A stretch of DNA of 21,956 nt from Chara braunii. Lineage: Eukaryota; Streptophyta; Charophyceae; Charales; Characeae. The DNA lies in contig BFEA01000155.1 of assembly GCA_003427395.1 (NCBI GenBank), positions 1,264,826-1,286,781 on the forward strand, read 5' to 3'. A model generated the notes under the pieces. The model was not told the origin of the DNA and made no database searches. It worked only from the letters and a program-made list of their open reading frames with translations. The translations under genes and the position numbers were made by a program. This document shows, piece after piece, positions 9,019 through 16,389 of this stretch; position 1 is the first letter of the stretch, and every line of letters begins with the position of its first letter.

Positions 9019-9509
9019 TCAGATTGAGTATGGCGATTGTCGGCGGTGAACAGGAATCGGGCTATCCCAGTGATGAAAAGTGTTGCCGTCCGCATGGGCC
9101 CCACCATGTTCTCCCTGGCGTGTAAGCGGACCATCCTTGTGTACGTGGACCGGACTCCTGTGGAGGAACTGGCTTGCGGTCGTTCTAAAGTCATCAGCGC
9201 TTGCTGTTGTGCCACCCACTAGATCGCTGCTAGAGGCCCTCGCGAAAGGATCGTCCTGGCCAGTCTCATGGCTACTACCTCTTGGTCGGCTGGTCGCTCC
9301 CCGCCCCACGACCCTCCGGAAACTGTGCGCCCCCCTTGGCAGCCCAGCTGGAGCCGACAGTCGGAGCCTTCCAAGACATTTCCTCCGATTTATAGGCCTT
9401 AACATTTTCCCCTCTTGAGAGTCCAGAAGCCTGTCTGGTATCTTCCGCCTTCGCTTCGGTCTCTGGTGCGAACCCGGTTCCGCATTCTGACCAGATTCCA
9501 TCTCCTCAT
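9019..9509 (-). CDS. RBBP5-like: RBBP5/SWD1-like protein, inferred terminal exon (basic C-terminal tail)
   Basis: This exon would supply the C-terminal ~163 residues and the stop. A very strong 3' splice site precedes it (TTTTTCCTTTTTTTTTTAAGCAG). The previous exon ends in phase 1 with G, and joining it to AT restores GAT, giving an uninterrupted acidic run ...DEAAA-DEEMESGQNAEPG. A nuclear-localisation-like basic cluster QRPKRRRKIPDR follows, and then a long Arg/Ser/Gly-rich stretch to TGA at 9019-9021. The segment is GC-richer than the surrounding intron. After the basic cluster I cannot align it to any RBBP5, so the true exon might be shorter. A perfect donor (ATG then GTAAGT) lies about 20 nt past the stop, suggesting a 3'-UTR intron or a different exon structure. 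The phase match is the main support. Confidence 0.5.
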
Positions 9510-9709
9510 CTGCTTAAAAAAAAAAGGAAAAACACGACGCAAATGATTATCCAACTTCACAACCAATCTTCCTTCATACACACAAACAACTGAGCATTGC
9601 AGTTCAGACTTCCAAAAATAGCACATTAAAGAACACATGTAAAAATTTGTAACCTTGTACCCTCCCACCCCTTCCCACCCCCTCCCACCTCCCCAAAAAA
9701 GTGTCACTT

Positions 9710-9969
9710 CCTAGGCTACCAGAGTGGCCCGGGGTCACTTGCCCGGCCAGCCCAAAAAAAGTCAAAAAAAACGAAAATTTTATTTTTTGTTCTAAATTTG
9801 GTGAAGAATTTCGATGCGACCCTGAGGCAAAGTTGTTCAGTTTATTTTTCTGCATAACATAGTTTTTTTCGATTTTTTCTGGATTTTTTTTTTTTTTTTG
9901 CTGGGACTTTCCCTGGTTGTTGCACGGGCTGCCCACCTGGGACCCGGGCGGCCCGGCTGGTAGCCTAGG
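9710..9969 (+). mobile_element. 260-bp MITE-like element with CCTAGGCTACCAG terminal inverted repeats
   Basis: The left end CCTAGGCTACCAG and right end CTGGTAGCCTAGG are perfect inverted repeats; weaker GC-rich complementarity extends inward to ~45 bp. The element is flanked by the direct duplication TCACTT (9704-9709 and 9970-9975). It has an A/T-rich core with no coding capacity. A second copy in the opposite orientation begins at 20929. It lies in the intron just upstream of the terminal RBBP5-like exon. Confidence 0.85.
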
Positions 9970-10141
9970 TCACTTCCCATTTACTAGAGTTCATGAGCTT
10001 GCCTGTGTCCGTACATCGTTTCAGAAAAAAAAAAAAGAACTGCAAGAGGAACACGTACAAATCTGAGACATGGTCCAAATTCATTCATTAAAGAAAAAGA
10101 AAAAAATATTTAAAATAAGCCAAAGAAGTAGTAAGAACTTA

Positions 10142-10262
10142 GGTAATATCTGTACGGGAACCTGTACGCCCCTGTACCGAACGTACACATACGGGGCCTT
10201 TCCGTATGAAACGTACAGGTAATATCTGTACGGGAACCTGTACCCCCTGTACGCCCCCGTAC
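10142..10262 (+). repeat. GTACGG-rich tandem repeat (two units, offset 76 bp)
   Basis: A 26-bp block beginning GGTAATATCTGTACGGGAAC occurs at 10142-10167 and again at 10218-10243. Between them lies a 36-bp block (10176-10211) found again at 21243-21278. Short arms (ATACGG/CCGTAT) can pair around GGCCTTT. More GTACG words follow at 10418-10485. No coding meaning is apparent. Confidence 0.75.
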
Positions 10263-10607
10263 CAAAAAAAAAGAAAAAAAAAGGAGTGGTCAAAAAAATC
10301 CGAAAAAAAAAAACGTGCTGCAGCATGACAAAAAAAGCAACATTTGGCTGAGCACCATCTGCAGATTCTTATTAGAATTTGAGAAGAAAAAAAAACCATT
10401 AAAAAAAAAAAAAGCCGTACGGGCCCTAGAGTACGAGTAGCGTACGAGAAATGAGTACGACTTGTACTCGTACGTGGGTAAGTCGCAACGTAGAGAACTA
10501 GTAAAAGGGAAAAAAATTCAAGAAAGAAAAAAAAGAAAAACAGTTCATAAGCTTCAAGAGTGCAGACAAACTGCAACAGCTGTAACACATTCCCGTTTTT
10601 TTTTATC

Positions 10608-10636
10608 GGGGGGTAGGGGGGCGGCGGGGGGGGGGG
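10608..10636 (+). other. G-run cluster, potential G-quadruplex
   Basis: G6, TA, G6, CGGC, then G11-12 within 29 bases. This meets the usual four-tract G-quadruplex pattern several times over. It lies inside an intron of the RBBP5-like gene on the template side (C-rich in the transcript). Confidence 0.7.
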
Positions 10637-10756
10637 AACACAAAGAATCCATTATCATGAAAACACGTTCCCTTATCCACTGCCTAAGCAAGTGGCTACG
10701 GACGAGAAAAAAATGAAAAAAAAAAAAAAAAGGTCCAAGGAATTGGCTGTTGGCTT

Positions 10757-10850
10757 ACCATCTTCTGCGGAATAGAATTTCTAGTCATTATCGCTCTCTC
10801 TGGACTGAAATTTGCCCCGAATACAGATACTATTTAGTATATAATGACCA
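10757..10850 (-). repeat. Degraded copy of the foldback element found at 12332-12444
   Basis: Read on the plus strand it follows the reverse complement of 12332-12444. Shared blocks in order are ACCATCTTCTGCGGAATAGAA, then TAGTCATTATCGC, GGACTGAAATTTG, GAATACAG and TATAATGACC. The distal arm is lost or diverged, so it no longer folds well. An extra ACTATTTAGTAT insertion is present. Confidence 0.5.
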
Positions 10851-10897
10851 TGCAATAAATAAAAAAAGAGTGAAAAACGAAGTTCAAAAACTTTGTA

Positions 10898-11860
10898 ATG
10901 ACCTGCAAAATCACAGACTGAGAACTGTGCTGATTTCTGAAATTTTCCGCTCAGACGTTTGCCTTACTGAGATTCCCGCGTTCTGCTGAGTTTTTTAAGT
11001 TTGTGCGTGTGTGCGTGCATGCTTGCTGGTCCGTGTGCCTGTCTGAGTGCAAGTCTGCCTGAGTGTGTGTGTGCCCCAACAGGGCAGTTGTGTGCCGGTA
11101 CTTTACCTGAGGCCGTGACTTTGAGGGTTGCAGCGAGGAAAACACTCGAGTAGCGGGAAGTAGGCCCGCGACACCTATATAGGGAAGCGGGGAAAAACAC
11201 TCGAGAACCAGGTAGGCCAGTACCACTCAAGTGACGGTAGATGTGTTAAAAACCACAGGCTGAGCAGAAGAAGACAAAAAGTTGGCATTGTAGAGGCCCA
11301 GTAGCGGTAGACCTAGACGTAGGCGGGTGCCAGTCCAGGTAGCCTGAGTCTAGGGCCTGTGCGGACGATATCAGATGCTGCAATGATGTTTCCCTCCAAA
11401 AGGGAGGAGGTACCGGTTGCTTGGAGGCCGTGCGTCCTAGGAAGTCACCAGCCATGAGGCTCGTTGGCCGCTTTATCTCCTGGAGGAGGGAGTATAGCTC
11501 CTCCTCAGCTACAGTATGCAAGTTTGGGCGTCATGATGCTTGAGCGGGCGCCGGTTCTCTGAGCGCTGCTGGGGAGGAACGAGGAGACCTGGGCGCTCTC
11601 CCTGGCTATGGTCAGCAGCCCAGCTTGAGGAGGAGGAAGAAGGGGGCAAAGGAGGAGAGTGGTGAGGTACTTACCTGGCTATGGTGGATGCCATCTTCAT
11701 CACCTCGTTAGGCGCTGCATCTGGGTTGAGGTAGTGCAGTTTGAAGAGCAGCGGCCATAGCTGCTTTGCGTTGTCTTGCGCAAGGGCCTGAGTAGTCCGC
11801 CATAGCCTTAACGTTAGGATCTCAAGGCAATTGTCCGTACATTAAAATTCACTGAACCAG
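10898..11860 (-). repeat. Dispersed ~1 kb repeat, copy 2
   Basis: It aligns in the same order and orientation with 16812-17915: GACCTGCAAA at the left, TGCTGAGATTCCC-like, a GTGTGTGCGTGC stretch, GGCCGTGACKTTGAGGGTTGCAG, GATGTTTCCCTCC, GGAGGTACCGGTTGCTTGGAGG, and a right block bounded by GGCTATGGTGGA (11677-11688) and TCCGCCATAGCC (11796-11807). On the minus strand, GATGAAGATGGCATCCACC leads into CATAGCCAG followed by GTAAGTACC, a textbook 5' splice site. No frame stays open across the unit. It could be a non-autonomous transposon, a retrotransposed spliced RNA, or fragments of a gene family. Confidence 0.75.
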
Positions 11861-11942
11861 GAGTACTTGGGAGGGGACAACAATACCCCTTCAACCCTTA
11901 CATTAAAGCTCCCTCCTGGGGTCTCAACGACTCTACAAACCC

Positions 11943-12035
11943 CCACCTAGAAGAAGAAATACTAGAAACTTTGAAGGGTACCTAGAAACTCCTATCGAGG
12001 GACCCGTTGAAGTTTCTAGTATTTCGAGGAGGTGG
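11943..12035. repeat. Imperfect hairpin with ~35-nt arms
   Basis: The arm at 11943-11979 (CCACCTAGAAG...TGAAGGGT) pairs with the arm at 12002-12035 (ACCCGTTGAAG...GGAGGTGG). The core TTTCTAGTATTTC pairs perfectly, and the loop is 22 nt. Size and mismatch pattern are compatible with a small foldback transposon or a miRNA-type precursor; nothing else distinguishes them. Confidence 0.65.
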
Positions 12036-12156
12036 CATGCAGAAATTCTTAAGACTCAGGAAAGACCAAGCAACGCTCGAGGAAACCTCTGCGATGGCAA
12101 TGGAGAGAGATTGGGCAGTCAGAAAAACGACCCGGTCACAAAATAGACCACCAAGT

Positions 12157-12178
12157 CCTTAAAGCACCAGTACACGGC
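12157..12178. mobile_element. Isolated end of the TTAA/CACCAGTAC element family
   Basis: CCTTAAAGCACCAGTACACGG equals the reverse complement of the right end of the element at 14032-14207. No partner end with the same sequence could be placed nearby, so the element is truncated or rearranged. Confidence 0.5.
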
Positions 12179-12331
12179 TACCTGGGCCGTGGGCCTGACG
12201 CCTTGAATTCCGGAGGCGCAAAACGAAAAAACGACCGCCAATCCAATATATCAACGGCAGGCCCAGCATTTGACGCTTCTGCCTCGTTTTCCTGTGGCGA
12301 CAAGTTTCAAACTGCAAGGCTGGGGTTGTGT

Positions 12332-12444
12332 ACCACCGTCTTCACCCGAATAGAACGCCCGGTCATTATAGCTGTATTTGGCACAACTTTCAGCCCAGAT
12401 ACGGCGATAATTACCGGGTGTTCTATTCGGGTGAAGACGGTAGT
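12332..12444. mobile_element. Foldback (hairpin) element, ~51-nt arms
   Basis: Arms at 12332-12382 and 12393-12444 are inverted copies around a ~10-nt loop (ACAACTTTCA). The outer 21 bp (ACCGTCTTCACCCGAATAGAA-type) pair perfectly; inner parts carry a few mismatches and one indel. No protein is encoded; frames across it are by-products of the symmetry. A degraded relative at 10757-10850 indicates a family. Just right of it, CATAGAGGCCCATTTGAGGA-like blocks are directly repeated (about 12456-12530). Confidence 0.8.
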
Positions 12445-12590
12445 GGCTTAACATCTATCATAAGCCCATTTGAGGACAATGGGAGGGTTAAAAAACTAGC
12501 TATCATAGAGGCCCATTTGAGGAAAATAGGAGGGAAAACTAAGTCCATAACAATAGTCCTTGAGCAATAGACGGACCAAGTGACGATAGT

Positions 12591-12792
12591 CTATTGAAAA
12601 ACCACCAGTACATGCGGAGAATGCGAATGAGCCTCTCCAAAAAGTTAGGACTCTTAGGAGCCTTGGGACTTGGGACAAGGCCCGCCTGGGGGCTGGGGAA
12701 ATTTTATCTGAGGGCAATAGGAGGGAAATCAACTGAGTCCATAACAATAGTCCTTAGCAATAGACTGACCAAGTCACAACAATAGTCTATTG
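12591..12792 (+). mobile_element. Truncated element related to 13779-14035
   Basis: It begins AACCACCAGTACATGCGGAG and shares with 13779-14035 the blocks AAAAGTTAGGA, ACAAGGCCCGCCTG, and GGCTGGGGAAATTTTAT. The matching right terminal repeat is absent; the sequence instead passes into the CAATAGTCTATTGTTAA cluster that precedes the next element. Confidence 0.6.
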
Positions 12793-13782
12793 TTAAACCA
12801 CCAGTACACGCCCCCAGCCTTGCAGAAAAGTAAACTTGTCACCACAAGAGAAATTTGAGGCTCGGGGAAGGCAGGGTAGTGCGTCGGGGGAGAAAGAGGT
12901 GGGCCCAGCAGGAAAAGGCAAATGGACTGTTGTTTTGCCCGCTGGTTACACGTTCAGTCTGCGACTGTGAAAACACATGCACGGACAAGGCCCAGCTATA
13001 GCAAAAAAAAAAAAAAAAAACTGAATCAAAAGGAACAGCGTGGCAAAACGCCCGCCACATGGCGGGCATGCACTATACAAGGGCAGAAAGCCCTCAAACT
13101 TCAGGAAAAAGGGCAGAAACGCCCGCTGTAGGCAAGTATGCAGTGATTCACAGGTTATGCATCTGCTCCCATTCTGTGTCTGCATACGGGCGCAGAAAAG
13201 TAAAGCGTTCCTGCCTCTTTGGCACCCAAAAAAAAAAGGAAAAACGAAAAAAAAAAACTTGTTTTTTTTTCCGCGTGCGGGCAGTGCTGTGGGAATCCAG
13301 GTGTGTATCTGGCTCAGGAAGTGCGCACCATGAATCTCATGTGGACCATGTGGCAGCACAGCTGTCAGAGGACAAAGGAGGCGCCCTAAGATCTTGCAAA
13401 CAATCTCATGTCCTCTGCTTCATTTATTTATTTATTTATTCTTTTGGGAAAGCTCTGCTTTATTTTGTTTTCAGCTGTAAGGGAAAATTATATACCACTG
13501 CCCGCTCGTTTTGCGAACAGGCACCCATTCATGATGAGGTGCCTGCATCTGGCACCCGATATGTGCTACATGCGGGTGCTCTCTCCTGTGGGTGTTTGGC
13601 TGGGTGTCAAGTAGTGAAAACAGCGGCCTCCTTTTCATTCCATCGCCTGACAGCAGGTCCAGCACAGAGGCCGGTACCGGTACCACGCCAATTTTGCAAG
13701 AGCTGGTGCCCATGGCTTTCAGGCTCGGCAAAAGTCAAAATTTAGGCTCGTACATTTAGGGTCGGGTGTACTGGTGGTTTAA
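12793..13782 (+). mobile_element. ~990-bp non-autonomous TIR element with TTAA target duplication
   Basis: Left end TTAA-ACCACCAGTACACG and right end GGTGTACTGGTGGT-TTAA are inverted repeats flanked by TTAA on both sides (12793-12796, 13779-13782). Its first ~40 bp (CCCCAGCCTTGCAGA) match the left ends of the short elements at 14032 and 20213, so it belongs to the same family. A 228-codon plus frame (13059-13745) crosses it but passes through A-runs (Lys tracts) and TTTA repeats and has no recognisable domain. I regard it as chance. TTAA duplication is typical of the piggyBac superfamily, but no transposase is present. Confidence 0.65.
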
Positions 13783-14035
13783 ACCACCAGTACATGTGGA
13801 GAATTCAAATGAGGCTCTCTGAAAAGTTAGGAGACTTGGGGCAAGGCCCGCCTGAGGGCTGGGGAAATTTTATTTTGTTCAGGGCTGGGACTAAGGCCAC
13901 CCCACAGCATGGGACAATTTTTTTTTTTTTCTTCTACTCGCCCCTTCGGATGCCCTGCCCTGAGCCTCCAAAATTTTAGGAGAGGCTCGATCGGATACTC
14001 AACTTGGCTGCTAAGGCCATGTACTGGTGGCTTAA
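13779..14035 (+). mobile_element. ~257-bp TIR element sharing TTAA with both neighbours
   Basis: Left end TTAA-ACCACCAGTACATG and right end CATGTACTGGTGGC-TTAA are 14-bp inverted repeats with one mismatch. Its left TTAA is the right TTAA of the previous element, and its right TTAA is the left TTAA of the next. The left junction forms a 28-bp perfect palindrome (13767-13794). The interior contains GGGGAAATTTTATT and A/T runs, with no coding capacity. Confidence 0.75.
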
Positions 14036-14207
14036 GCCGCAAGTACACGGCCCCAGCCTTGCAGAACGATTTTTGACGTCACAAGCAAAACTCGGAGGGG
14101 CTGCGCGGCCAGGGGCGCCATTGAAAAAAAAAATCGGCGGGCCTCCGAAGTGGTGCGGGTCTCATGCTGACACCCGCGGGGCGATATGGGGTGTACTGGT
14201 GCTTTAA
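14032..14207 (+). mobile_element. 176-bp TIR element, same family as 20213-20385
   Basis: Left end TTAAGCCGCAAGTACACGG and right end GGTGTACTGGTGCTTTAA. The interior matches 20213-20385 nearly along its length: CCCCAGCCTTGCAGA, GGGGC..GCGCGGC, TTGA then A-run, GGCCTCCGAAGTGGTGCGGG, TGCTGA. It is too short to encode a transposase, so it is a MITE-type derivative. Confidence 0.8.
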
Positions 14208-14610
14208 GCCCTAAGTCACAATAGTCTATTGTTAAGGACTAAGGCACAGTAGTCTATAGTTAAGGACTAAGGCACAGTAGTCTATTGTTAAGGACTTAGT
14301 TTTTCCCTGCTGTTGTTAAGAACGTAGTAAAAATTTGTTTTTTCCCATTCCTATTGCGAAGAACTTAGTCTTGTTAAGAGCCTAGTCCATAACAAGACTA
14401 AGTCCTTAAGTCTTGTTAAGAGCTTAGTCCATAACAAGACTAAGTCCTTAACAATAGACTGACTAAGCCCATTTACCCATTTCGGTTGGGCCCACATTTT
14501 GGAAAGTACCAGGCAGGCCGAGAATCAGAATAGACTTGTTTCCCTCCTATTGTTAAGAACGAACTTAGTCACAACAATAGACTAAGTCCTTAACAATAGA
14601 CTGGCTAAGT
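14208..14610. repeat. Cluster of short direct and inverted repeats (TTAAGGACTTAGTC / CAATAGTCTATTG words)
   Basis: The words AGTCTATTGTTAAGGACT, TTAAGAGCCTAGTCCATAAC and ACAAGACTAAGTCCTTAA recur many times in both orientations. Neighbouring units are complementary and can fold into long hairpins. Related words precede and separate the elements near 12540-12792, so the cluster is linked to the TTAA element array. There is no coding content. Confidence 0.7.
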
Positions 14611-14798
14611 CCATTTAGTAGTATTGACCCATTTCGGGAGCGTCCGGCAGTAGTAGGCAAATACGACTATGGATTCTCACTTGTCCTACGCGAATGGGAA
14701 AAAAAGCCGTTTACAGGAGCGTCCGGGCGTTTTCAAGGTCACAGTCCGAGGTCTCTCAAATTGGAAGTAGGTTGCAGGTAGGAGGCGACGGCTGGTTT

Positions 14799-14836
14799 CG
14801 GGAGTGCTCTCGGAGGCTGAGCTCCGACAACTCCCG
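14799..14836. repeat. Two-step hairpin
   Basis: CGGGAGT at 14799-14805 pairs with ACTCCCG at 14830-14836, and inside it TCGGAG pairs with CTCCGA. It lies in otherwise unremarkable intron sequence between the repeat cluster and the U6 copy. Confidence 0.6.
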
Positions 14837-15041
14837 AATGAAATCTGACGAAGGGATTTCGCGAGCTGGTGTGTTGTGGTGACACACCGCCCCGAAAAAT
14901 GCCCGGTTTCACGGGGGTGGGGTGGCGAGGCCCAAAATACTCTGAATTTTCCGGGCACGGTCATTCCAATGATGATATCTCAAGATTGTGAGAAATTTGT
15001 GACCCTTATTGAAAATAGAGAAGAAATGATTTGTCTTCACT

Positions 15042-15148
15042 GTCGTTTTGGGACATCTGCTAAAATTGGAACGACATAGAGAAGATTAGCATGGCCACTG
15101 CACAAGGACGACATGCATAAATCCACAAATGGTTCGAATAAATTAACA

Positions 15149-15189
<41 letters not shown>
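15042..15189 (+). pseudogene. U6 (pseudogene): U6 spliceosomal snRNA retropseudogene with A40 tail
   Basis: Positions 15042-15140 match U6 snRNA nearly full length: the 5' stem GTCGTTTTGGGACATCTG, TAAAATTGGAACGA, GAGAAGATTAGCATGGCC, CTGCACAAGGACGACATGCA and AAATGGTTCGAAT. The AGC triad is intact, but the ACAGAGA box that pairs with the 5' splice site reads ATAGAGA. There is no T-run terminator; a short linker and a 40-base A tail (15150-15189) follow. GATTTGTCTTC (15028-15038) and GATTTGCCTTC (15192-15202) flank the insert as an 11-bp target-site duplication with one mismatch. No TATA box or plant USE element is visible upstream. This is LINE-type retrotransposition of U6 RNA, antisense inside the RBBP5-like intron. 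It is almost certainly not functional. Confidence 0.88.
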
Positions 15190-15190
<1 letters not shown>

Positions 15191-15321
15191 AGATTTGCCT
15201 TCCCCCAGTGTGCAAAGAAGAAGGGAATATACGGCGACTTCAATCGCCATTCAAAGTTCAAACATTAAAAACCTAATAAATAAAAAGCATTAAATTAAAA
15301 ATCAAAATACAACGAACTCAC

Positions 15322-15952
15322 CAGCGGCAGCTTCATCAACCTCGTCCGTGTCTTCCGTCATTGTTGGCCATGATGCGTCATTCTCACCCCTGCCGTTAGT
15401 TCCCTGGTCCTCAGTATCGACCAGGTTCTTATCATCTTCCCTAGCTCCATCTCCCTGCCGTTCAGCTGACCATTCTTTCCCGGCCTCCTGTGTCTGCGCT
15501 ACTTCTCCTTTGACCCTCTCCGCAAGACATGCCGCCCCTCTGTGTTCCGCGGACAGCCTTGTGTTTTTCCGTCCTTCACGCCTGCGCTCTTTTCTCGACT
15601 CTTGTCCGCTGCCCATTTCACGGGCTCTGGCCCGCCCTACCACCTTCTCTTTATCGTCATCGTCGTCCTCCTGCGTCTCGTTCCCTTTCTCCTTCGCCTT
15701 TCCTTTGGTGTCTTCCTGAACCCCATCCTGCAGATTCTCCCAGCCTTCCGGTGGCGGGTCGGGTTCAGGAACCGTCGGAAGAAAGTATAAACCATCCTGG
15801 GAATTGTCGGAGTCGCTGTACGCTGGCACTTTCTCAACCGTGAGTATATCTACCTCCTCGTCCTCCTCCTCTCTTGCTGGCTTAACCTTTCGCATTCGCA
15901 GTCCAACCGACCGATCACAGACACAAGATACACACTCGATTTCAGCATATAA
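15322..15952 (-). CDS. RBBP5-like: RBBP5/SWD1-like protein, exon with ASH2L- and WDR5-binding motifs
   Basis: RBBP5 is a core subunit of COMPASS/MLL-type histone H3K4 methyltransferase complexes, linking WDR5 and ASH2L in the nucleus. This exon reads EEEDEEVDILTVEKV, matching the acidic ASH2L-binding motif, then AYSDSDNSQDGLYFLPTV, matching the WDR5-binding segment (LLYLP in animals). From memory the SDSD.SQ spacing is the plant type. A ~150-residue disordered Glu/Asp/Lys/Arg-rich tail follows. The donor is consensus (GCTG then GTGAGT at 15316-15321) and phase 1. Two phase-0 acceptors are possible: TTTGTTTGCAG before 15952 (good pyrimidine tract, adding LYAEIECVSCVCDRS...), or GCGAAAG before 15886 (weaker, but giving EEK-VKPAREEED as in plant homologues). 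Confidence 0.85.
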
Positions 15953-16108
15953 CTGCAAACAAAGCTATGAATGTGAAAATGTATTCATTCAATTTTACGA
16001 TAAGCATACCAAACATGTTCAACTGACACGCCCCGTCTACAGCCGAGACCCAATTTCAAAAGCTTAGGGGGCAGGACCCACTGGCACTATGTTTATGCTT
16101 GCTTCAAA

Positions 16109-16376
16109 CATGAATCTGGCTTCAAGCATGAACCTGGCCATAAGAAAGAATGAACCTGGCCAAGCATGAACCTGGCCATAAGAACGCATGAACCTGCCCA
16201 AGCATGAACCTGGCCATAAGAAAGCATGAACCTGGCCATAAGAAAGCATGAACCTGGCCAAGCATGAACCTGGCCATAAGAAAGCATGAACCTGGCCAAG
16301 CATGAACCTGGTCAAGTATGAACCTGGCCATAAGAAAGCATGAGCCTGGCCAAGCATGAACCTGGCCGCTATATTA
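16109..16376. repeat. Minisatellite of CATGAACCTGGCCA(TAAGAAAG) units
   Basis: About fourteen units alternate between two lengths: a ~15-bp form CATGAACCTGGCCAAG and a ~22-bp form with the insertion TAAGAAAG. Units are nearly identical, with scattered changes (GAGCCTGG, GGTCAAG). The array makes long open frames on the minus strand (repeats of ARFMLSYGQVHAW), which I treat as artefact because they lie in an intron. Confidence 0.9.
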
Positions 16377-16389
16377 TAGCGGCCAGGTT
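16359..16389. repeat. Perfect 31-bp palindrome closing the minisatellite
   Basis: Fifteen-base arms AACCTGGCCGCTATA and TATAGCGGCCAGGTT flank a single T. The outer half is the minisatellite core AACCTGGCC in direct and then inverted orientation, so the array ends in a head-to-head inversion of its own unit. Confidence 0.9.

Noticed and set aside
9037-9418. Plus-strand frames opposite the terminal RBBP5-like exon
   Set aside because: They mirror the GC-rich minus exon; the minus reading has the splice-phase match and the strong acceptor, the plus reading has neither.
13059-13745. 228-codon plus-strand frame, one of the two longest in the window
   Set aside because: It passes through A-runs (Lys tracts), a pure T run and TTTA repeats, shows no domain, and lies inside a TIR element of non-autonomous type. 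A transposase would need conserved Asp/Glu motifs that I do not see.
15042-15140. Functional U6 snRNA gene
   Set aside because: There is no T-run terminator, no TATA box or USE upstream, a changed ACAGAGA box and an A40 tail with target-site duplication: a retropseudogene.
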